Source: CAZBUH01 sp964495095 (GTDB taxonomy: Bacteria > Bacillota > Clostridia > Oscillospirales > Oscillospiraceae). From it: DNA of 10,657 nt. Positions within the stretch are counted from its first letter, which is position 1. Each line of letters begins with the position of its first letter. Under the pieces are notes generated by a model. That model did no database searches. It had not been told where the DNA came from and saw nothing but the letters and a program-made list of their open reading frames with translations. Of this stretch, positions 5,995 through 10,657 are shown one piece after another. The stretch is from assembly GCA_964495095.1 (NCBI GenBank), contig CAZBUH010000075.1, positions 1 through 10,657 of the forward strand, given 5' to 3'. Both the position numbers and the translations under genes were made by a program.

Positions 5995-7938
5995 TTATAT
6001 CTGCATTGCCGCGTCAAAGGCAGTGCGTGTGCAGATGCGCACATTTTTTGCTATCTCGCAGTCGCCCAGCTTAAAGAACACAGGGGCGCACTCCCTGAAG
6101 CTCTCGGCCAGGGCGGTTTTGGAGCGCATACCGGAGGAGAACACGACAGTGTCCGCCGGTACGGAATACTCCTTATTGTCGCTGAGATCGACGTAGCTCA
6201 CGGAATTGTCCGTAATACCGCTGCATCTGGCGTTTACATGTACTGTGCAGGCCTTGGGCACACGGTCGTTAAGGGCCAGGTACGGTGCATAAGCCGAGGC
6301 CATGGCAAGCTCCGGGAGCATCTCAAGGACCGTGACATCCTTACCGCCATCGGCAAGATACAGCGCAGTCTCACAGCCGACCTCGCCGCCGCCTATAAGG
6401 ACTACCTTCTGGCCTATCTCGTCCAGGTGGTTAAAGCACTGCTCTGCGGTGATGACGTTCTTCCCCTTGCTTCCCTCAATTGGGAGAATTATCGGGTCGG
6501 AGCCTACGGCGGCCATTACCACATCGTAGTTTTCCTTAGATATCATCTCAGGCGTAGCCTCGCAGTTTAAGATTACCTTACATCCGCACTTTTTGACCAT
6601 GTTGAGCTGGTATTTGAGATATCTGTTCAAGTCACGCTTAAAGGAAGCGTACTCGGAGAACACTATCTTGCCGCCCAGATGGTCCCTCGCCTCATAGAGC
6701 GTTACATCGTGGCCTCTCTCAGCGGCATAGTATGCAGCCGCCATTCCGGCAGGCCCGCCGCCGATTACCGCTACCTTCTTGGGAGTAGTTGTAGCCGGGA
6801 TAAACTGATTGAGTATGTACTCACGGCCCACTTTGGGGTTTGCTGAGCACGCAAACTCCATCTCCATATCATAGGAGAGGCAGTTAAAGCACTTAAGACA
6901 CGGGATTATCTCGTCCTCTTTGCCGAACTTCGCCTTGTTCACGCAGTCGGCGTCAGCGATTGCGCCGCGGGCCATAGCGACCACGTCGGCCTTGCCCTCT
7001 GCCAGCGTCTTTTCAATAAGCTCAGGCTCCTGGAAAGCGCCGAGAGTAAGCACCGGGATTTTAACTCCGGACTTTTTGACAGCCTCTGCAAACTCCACAT
7101 TGCAGCCCGGCTCATAGAACTCGACGGGGTGCATACGGGTCTGGGTCACATCGTCCTCCACGGTGCCGCAGGAGATGTGGGCCAGATCTATCTTATCTTC
7201 TACACGCTTAATAAAGTCAACACAGTCGGCTATCTTGCCGCCGCCCTCTATAAGCTCATCTCCGGAGAGACGCACCTCAATCGGCACTCTGGGTCCGACG
7301 GCATTTCTCACGGCGTCTATTATCATCATGGGGAAGCGCGCTCTGTTCTCTGGGGAGCCGCCGTATTTATCGGTACGCCTGTTGGAATACGGGGACAGGA
7401 ACTGGCCCAGCAGAGTGCCGTGGCCAAAGTGGAGCATGACCATATCAAAGCCAACCTTCACGGCGTACTTTGCCGCGAGGGCATAGTCGTCCACCATCTT
7501 GAGCATCTCCGATTCAGGGAGCTGGGGTATGACCTCTCCCTCCTCCTCGACCTCGCTGACAGCGTACATTACCTTTTCGCCGTTCCCGTCAAGGCCCTGG
7601 CGGATAAAGGCCAGCATTTCAAGGGATATCTTCGCGCCGAAGAAATGCACGGCGGTAGTAAGCCTGTTCCAGTAATTGTGGTATCTCTCCTGAAAAATAT
7701 CAGGGTCGGAATGAACCCCGTCAGAAAGTCCAAGCCTGTCCATGTTCTGGCAGGAAAATGTTATGCAAGCCGCACCGCCTCTGGCCTTCTCGCGGTAATG
7801 GGCGATAGTCGCCTCATTGGGATAAGGCTCGCCTGCGGAAAGGAGATGCACTCCTGTGGGCGCAGTCCAAATGCGGTTTTTAAAAATTACATTTCTCAGC
7901 GTTATCGGGCTGAATATGTGGGGATATTTATTTTCCAT
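5995..7938 (-). CDS. Old-yellow-enzyme family FMN/4Fe-4S/FAD oxidoreductase (2-enoate/2,4-dienoyl-CoA reductase-like), substrate unknown
   Basis: A 647-residue three-part flavoprotein of the FadH/2-enoate reductase/BaiCD/trimethylamine dehydrogenase type; such enzymes pass electrons from NAD(P)H through FAD and a 4Fe-4S cluster to FMN and usually reduce an activated C=C bond. An FMN-binding TIM barrel fills about 1-340 (start PHIFSPITLRN; barrel signature QFLSPYSNRRTDKYGG at 179-194). Four cysteines, 347, 350, 353 and 364, form the cluster site. A FAD Rossmann motif GGGPAG is at 393-398, a second nucleotide motif GGGEVG at 517-522, and a C-terminal GDC motif near 625-627. His170 and His173 of the substrate-carbonyl site are present, but the residue matching the usual proton-donor tyrosine (HGYL) is Thr175. 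There is no signal peptide or membrane segment. The ATG at 7938 has GGAGG 7 nt upstream. The gene is monocistronic between its own promoter and terminator. The true substrate (enoate, bile-acid, tetrapyrrole or other) cannot be read from sequence. Confidence 0.9.
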   Translation of the reverse strand: MENKYPHIFSPITLRNVIFKNRIWTAPTGVHLLSAGEPYPNEATIAHYREKARGGAACITFSCQNMDRLGLSDGVHSDPDIFQERYHNYWNRLTTAVHFFGAKISLEMLAFIRQGLDGNGEKVMYAVSEVEEEGEVIPQLPESEMLKMVDDYALAAKYAVKVGFDMVMLHFGHGTLLGQFLSPYSNRRTDKYGGSPENRARFPMMIIDAVRNAVGPRVPIEVRLSGDELIEGGGKIADCVDFIKRVEDKIDLAHISCGTVEDDVTQTRMHPVEFYEPGCNVEFAEAVKKSGVKIPVLTLGAFQEPELIEKTLAEGKADVVAMARGAIADADCVNKAKFGKEDEIIPCLKCFNCLSYDMEMEFACSANPKVGREYILNQFIPATTTPKKVAVIGGGPAGMAAAYYAAERGHDVTLYEARDHLGGKIVFSEYASFKRDLNRYLKYQLNMVKKCGCKVILNCEATPEMISKENYDVVMAAVGSDPIILPIEGSKGKNVITAEQCFNHLDEIGQKVVLIGGGEVGCETALYLADGGKDVTVLEMLPELAMASAYAPYLALNDRVPKACTVHVNARCSGITDNSVSYVDLSDNKEYSVPADTVVFSSGMRSKTALAESFRECAPVFFKLGDCEIAKNVRICTRTAFDAAMQI

Positions 7939-7969
7939 AGCTTAGCCTCCAGTAGGTGTTTGTTGTTGT

Positions 7970-7998
7970 ATTGTAACACATTATTTATTATATAGCAA
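7970..7998 (-). promoter_or_regulatory. Promoter of the flavoenzyme gene (TTGCTA-17-TACAAT, extended -10)
   Basis: On the minus strand TTGCTA (7998-7993) and TACAAT (7975-7970) are 17 bp apart, with TGT before the -10. Initiation near 7963 gives a leader of about 25 nt containing the GGAGG of the gene. A second TATAAT at 7992-7987 has no matching -35. Confidence 0.6.
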
Positions 7999-8081
7999 AT
8001 ATATTTTCAGAAAAGCGGTTTGCATAAATATCCGTCCCGGAACCTCTTACCGGCCACGTCCCGCTTTGCGAAAATATCTGC

Positions 8082-8105
8082 CCCTCCGGCATGCGTTCCG
8101 GAGGG
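8082..8105 (-). terminator. Hairpin after pyrF, probable terminator
   Basis: CCCTCCGG (8082-8089) and CCGGAGGG (8098-8105) form an 8-bp GC stem with an 8-base loop, 10 nt beyond the pyrF stop. On the minus strand it is followed by GCAGATATTTT, so the U-tract is late and weak; termination may be partial or factor-assisted. Confidence 0.55.
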
Positions 8106-8115
8106 CCAAAATCCG

Positions 8116-9039
8116 TCACATTATTTTTAAATACTTTCCGATATCCTCTTTCATCCGCAGAGCCTCGGCACGGGCCGCCTCCTGATAATCCAGGCCGTTT
8201 CTGCCCGTCTTTTTCCAGGCGCATATTATGGCGCGGGATGAATTTATCACAGCCCCGTGCCCTTTTTCGTTAAAGGCATGTACAACGTCCGCAGCTCCGC
8301 CGCCCTGGGCGCCGTAGCCCGGCACCAGGAAGAAGGTATGGGGCAGTTCTTTCCGCAGAATTTCAAGCTCCGCCGGATATGTGGCCCCTACCACGGCTCC
8401 CGCGCAGGAAAAGCCGTATTTCCCCTCGGTACCGGCGGATATTTTCTGAATGAGCTTTGCCGCCGTCATATATACGGTCATATCCCCCACCTTCAAATCC
8501 TGAAGCTCTCCAGAGGATGGGTTTGACGTTTTCACCAGCGCAAAAATGCTCTTACCATACTTCCGGCAGTCCTCAATAAACGGATTTATTCCGTCGCTGC
8601 CAAGATATGTGTTCACCGTCAGGCAATCGCAGGAAAACGGGGCTATCTCCCGTCCGCCCACAGAGACTGTGCCCAAATATGCCTGGCTGTAGGCCGCCGC
8701 CGTGGAGCCTATATCGCCGCGCTTTGCGTCCATAATTACGTAAAGGCCGCGGCTTTTGGCGTATTCGCAGGTTTTTGCAAGGGCGGCCTCCCCCTCCCAG
8801 CCCAGCATTTCATAGTAGGCCGACTGGGGCTTTACCGCCGGTATCACGTCGCACAGCGCGTCGATAAGCCCGCAGTTAAATTCGTAATAGGCGTCGGCCA
8901 CAGCGCCAAGGGTCTCGCCCTTTTCGGCAATATGCTTTGCAATTATGTGCTCCGGCACATATTCCGGCCTTGGATCCAATCCCGCCACAGCAGGGTTTTG
9001 CTTTTCGATTATCTTCTCCTGTAAAACATCAAATGACAT
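8116..9039 (-). CDS. pyrF: Orotidine 5'-phosphate decarboxylase PyrF (type 2, long form)
   Basis: PyrF catalyses the final step of de novo UMP synthesis, cofactor-free decarboxylation of OMP, in the cytoplasm. At 307 residues it belongs to the longer subfamily (as in mycobacteria and many clostridia), not the roughly 240-residue Bacillus/E. coli form. Its signature DAKRGDIGST at 104-113 supplies the catalytic Asp104-Lys106-Asp109 set; GLDPRP at 20-25, Lys70 in AVKPQ, VPGYGAQGG at 239-247 and the phosphate-binding NSSRAI at 266-271 complete the barrel active site. The ATG at 9039 has AAAGGAG 8 nt upstream, overlapping the pyrC stop codon; the gap to pyrC is 13 nt, so the two are co-transcribed. 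A probable terminator follows. Confidence 0.96.
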   Translation of the reverse strand: MSFDVLQEKIIEKQNPAVAGLDPRPEYVPEHIIAKHIAEKGETLGAVADAYYEFNCGLIDALCDVIPAVKPQSAYYEMLGWEGEAALAKTCEYAKSRGLYVIMDAKRGDIGSTAAAYSQAYLGTVSVGGREIAPFSCDCLTVNTYLGSDGINPFIEDCRKYGKSIFALVKTSNPSSGELQDLKVGDMTVYMTAAKLIQKISAGTEGKYGFSCAGAVVGATYPAELEILRKELPHTFFLVPGYGAQGGGAADVVHAFNEKGHGAVINSSRAIICAWKKTGRNGLDYQEAARAEALRMKEDIGKYLKIM

Positions 9040-9052
9040 TGCACTCTCTCCT

Positions 9053-10309
9053 TTATATATCCCGATAGACCACGCGGCCCCCGGCTATTGTAAACTTCAC
9101 CCGGCCCATAAGCTCCACGCCGGCAAACGGCGTATTTCTGGCCTTTGATTTAAACTTCTCCGGCTCTACCGTCCATTTTTCATCGAGCTTAAACAGCACA
9201 ATGTCCGCCGGCGCTCCCGGAGCCAGCGTCCCGCACGGAAGTCCCAGTATTTTTGCCGGATTTAAGGACATAAGCCGCACTATATCTGAAAGCCTCATCC
9301 GGCCGGTGTGGTATAAAGCCGTCAGGGCAAGGCCCAGGGACGTCTCAAGCCCCACCATACCGCTGGGGGCCTCAGTAAGCGGCTTCGCCTTTTCCTGATC
9401 GCTGTGGGGAGCGTGGTCTGTCACGATTGCGTCTATAGTGCCGTCCAGCAGCCCTTCCAGGACAGCCTCTCTGTCCGCCGCAGTCCTGAGAGGCGGGTTT
9501 ACCCGGGCCGCAGTCCCTTTTTTAATAATCTCATCCTCGGTAAGAGTAAAATACTGGGGGCAGGTCTCCGCTGTCACATTAATGCCGGCGGCCTTGCCTT
9601 TCCTTATTATATCTACCGTCCCCGCCGTGCTCACATGGGCAATATGGACATGGGCTCCCGTATATTGGGCCAGCATAATGTCGCGCTGGGCCATAATATC
9701 TTCCGCCACAGCCGGCCTGCCCGGTATGCCCAGCATTTCCGATATCCGCCCCTCGTTTACCGCCCTGCTGCCGACCATCTCCGCGTCCTCGCAGTGACTG
9801 CTTATAAAAAGCCCCAGCTCCCGGGCCTTTTTCATTGCCTCGAACTCGATGACCGCCCGCTGTACCGGCATACCGTCGTCAGAGAGGGCCACGGCGCCGG
9901 CCTCCCTGAGCGCCTCAAAATCCGTAAGCTCCAGCCCCTTTTCTCCAACGGTCACGGCTCCGTAGGTGAGCACATTTATCCCCGTGGTTTTCCCCTTCTC
10001 CAGAATGTATTTCACGGTCTCGGGATTATCCGCCGCGGGATTTGTGTTCGGCATACAGACCACCGTCGTAACGCCGCCGGCCGCCGCAGCCCCGGCCCCG
10101 GTTACGATATCTTCCTTCCAGGTAAAGCCCGGGTCCCGGAAGTGGACGTGCATATCCACAAGCCCGGGCGCGGCGCAGAGGCCGGAGCCGTCGATAACCT
10201 CACCGCAGCCGGGGCTTTCCGCTATCTTTTTTCCCTCTATGAAAATATTTCCCACCGCGTCAATATTGCGGCTGGGATCGATGATTCTGACATTTTTTAT
10301 TACAGGCAT
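9053..10309 (-). CDS. pyrC: Dihydroorotase PyrC (class I)
   Basis: Dihydroorotase interconverts N-carbamoyl-L-aspartate and L-dihydroorotate, the third step of pyrimidine synthesis. With the start at ATG 10309 (418 residues) the zinc ligands of the amidohydrolase fold are all visible: His54 and His56 in DMHVHFRDPG, the aspartate of LSDDG at 144-145 that takes the bridging position in class I enzymes, His172 in SSHCED, His225 in HIAHVST, and Asp298 in TDHAPH; MPNTNP at 86-91 and the C-terminal LAPGAPADIVLF are also typical. I prefer ATG 10309 because GGTGAT lies just upstream and the family usually begins a few residues before IKN; GTG 10318 and ATG 10315 are in-frame alternatives without a Shine-Dalgarno. 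First gene of pyrC-pyrF. The leader is very short and holds no PyrR-type attenuator. Confidence 0.95.
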   Translation of the reverse strand: MPVIKNVRIIDPSRNIDAVGNIFIEGKKIAESPGCGEVIDGSGLCAAPGLVDMHVHFRDPGFTWKEDIVTGAGAAAAGGVTTVVCMPNTNPAADNPETVKYILEKGKTTGINVLTYGAVTVGEKGLELTDFEALREAGAVALSDDGMPVQRAVIEFEAMKKARELGLFISSHCEDAEMVGSRAVNEGRISEMLGIPGRPAVAEDIMAQRDIMLAQYTGAHVHIAHVSTAGTVDIIRKGKAAGINVTAETCPQYFTLTEDEIIKKGTAARVNPPLRTAADREAVLEGLLDGTIDAIVTDHAPHSDQEKAKPLTEAPSGMVGLETSLGLALTALYHTGRMRLSDIVRLMSLNPAKILGLPCGTLAPGAPADIVLFKLDEKWTVEPEKFKSKARNTPFAGVELMGRVKFTIAGGRVVYRDI

Positions 10310-10325
10310 TTTCATCACCGAATTA

Positions 10326-10354
10326 ATTATAAATTATCATAAATAATTTGGCAA
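10326..10354 (-). promoter_or_regulatory. Promoter of pyrC-pyrF (TTGCCA-17-TATAAT)
   Basis: On the minus strand TTGCCA (10354-10349) matches the -35 consensus at five of six bases and lies 17 bp from a perfect TATAAT (10331-10326). Initiation is predicted near 10319-10320, only about 10 nt before the preferred pyrC start codon, so the Shine-Dalgarno GGTGAT would lie at the extreme 5' end of the mRNA. Confidence 0.65.
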
Positions 10355-10414
10355 GAATATTAACGTCAGTCAGGGCATAATAATCCCGGATAACGAGAAA
10401 CGGAGGGTTTTTGC

Positions 10415-10582
10415 ATGTCAAGCATTGATTTTGTAAAGGGCATGAGCTTCGGAATAATCGCCGGCGCGACTATTGGCATTGCCATGGCTCCGAAAAATAA
10501 ACGCAAAAAGACCATGGCCGGCCGTGCGCTGCACACCATGGGCGAAATTGTGGAGAATATCACCGACGCGATAGGTATGTAA
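10415..10582 (+). CDS. Small single-span membrane protein, GxxxGxxxG, YtxH-like style
   Basis: A 55-residue frame with a strong ribosome binding site (GGAGG, 8 nt before the ATG at 10415) and a TAA stop at 10580-10582. One hydrophobic segment spans about residues 11-25 and contains glycines 13, 17 and 21 in a GxxxGxxxG pattern, followed by an AP dipeptide and a basic patch (KNKRKK, 27-32); the C-terminal third could be an amphipathic helix. This layout resembles small YtxH-like or glycine-zipper proteins, but I do not recognise a specific family and give no function. It is divergent from pyrC across a 105-bp gap; I found no convincing promoter for it there. The minus-strand frame that covers the same DNA lacks protein-like features. 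Confidence 0.6.
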   Translation: MSSIDFVKGMSFGIIAGATIGIAMAPKNKRKKTMAGRALHTMGEIVENITDAIGM

Positions 10583-10657
10583 AGAGGTCTGCGCTGACGG
10601 TATATAAGCTCCATACGGTTTATGAAAAAGCCGTTAAAATGCGGTATCACATTCAAA

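Noticed and set aside
7129..7995. A 288-codon plus-strand frame opposite the flavoenzyme gene.
   Set aside because: It lies almost entirely antisense to an intact, motif-rich gene and shows no domain or start signal.
9404..10342. A 312-codon plus-strand frame opposite pyrC.
   Set aside because: It is antisense to a clearly conserved dihydroorotase, its translation is rich in R, H, P and Y without motifs, and it has no ribosome binding site. It is a by-product of codon bias in pyrC.
10366..10656. A 96-codon minus-strand frame at the right edge.
   Set aside because: It is antisense to the small plus-strand gene, which has a strong ribosome binding site and a coherent helix; the minus frame has neither.
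10622..10657. Possible start of another plus-strand gene at ATG 10622 (MKKPLKCG...) or ATG 10639.
   Set aside because: Neither ATG has a Shine-Dalgarno and only a few codons are visible, so it cannot be supported.
1..10657. CRISPR arrays, insertion sequences, tRNA/rRNA genes, phage or defence systems.
   Set aside because: No repeat-spacer pattern, transposase, terminal inverted repeats, cloverleaf or defence domain was seen; nearly all the DNA is accounted for by housekeeping genes and short intergenic regions.

Overview
This window looks like chromosomal housekeeping DNA from an anaerobic member of the Firmicutes, probably class Clostridia (Oscillospirales-like). The evidence is moderately GC-rich coding DNA, strong AGGAGG-type ribosome binding sites, a ruvC-ruvA-ruvB cluster (Bacillus lacks ruvC), a long type-2 PyrF, a short ProB with no PUA domain, and an iron-sulfur old-yellow-enzyme flavoprotein typical of gut clostridia. 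The lineage is inferred from gene content and protein style, not from a marker search.

Layout, left to right. Most genes lie on the minus strand. Positions 52-2225 hold ruvC-ruvA-ruvB, the Holliday-junction resolvase and branch-migration motor, transcribed leftward from a promoter near 2266-2294 whose start region carries a perfect 17-bp palindrome. Diverging from it is a single plus-strand ridA (2470-2850). It ends at a strong hairpin terminator shared with the convergent proBAC operon. proB-proA-proC (5771 down to 2923) encodes the complete three-enzyme route from glutamate to proline, with its own promoter around 5806-5834. Next is a monocistronic gene for a 647-residue FMN/4Fe-4S/FAD flavoenzyme (5995-7938), with a clear promoter and terminator. 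Then come pyrC-pyrF (10309 down to 8116), dihydroorotase and OMP decarboxylase, with an unusually short leader. At the right edge a small plus-strand gene (10415-10582) encodes a 55-residue single-helix membrane protein with a GxxxGxxxG motif.

How the genes work together. ProB, ProA and ProC act in sequence. PyrC and PyrF are two steps of de novo UMP synthesis; the remaining pyr genes lie elsewhere. RuvA, RuvB and RuvC act on one DNA intermediate. RidA clears reactive enamine/imine by-products of amino-acid metabolism. The flavoenzyme has no functional link to its neighbours and its substrate is unknown.

I see no mobile element, CRISPR array, tRNA, rRNA or obvious horizontally acquired island. 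The points most worth a second look are the operator-like palindrome on the ruv promoter, the altered active site and iron-sulfur spacing of the flavoenzyme, a TTGC-type -35 box shared by four promoters, and the near-leaderless pyrC promoter.
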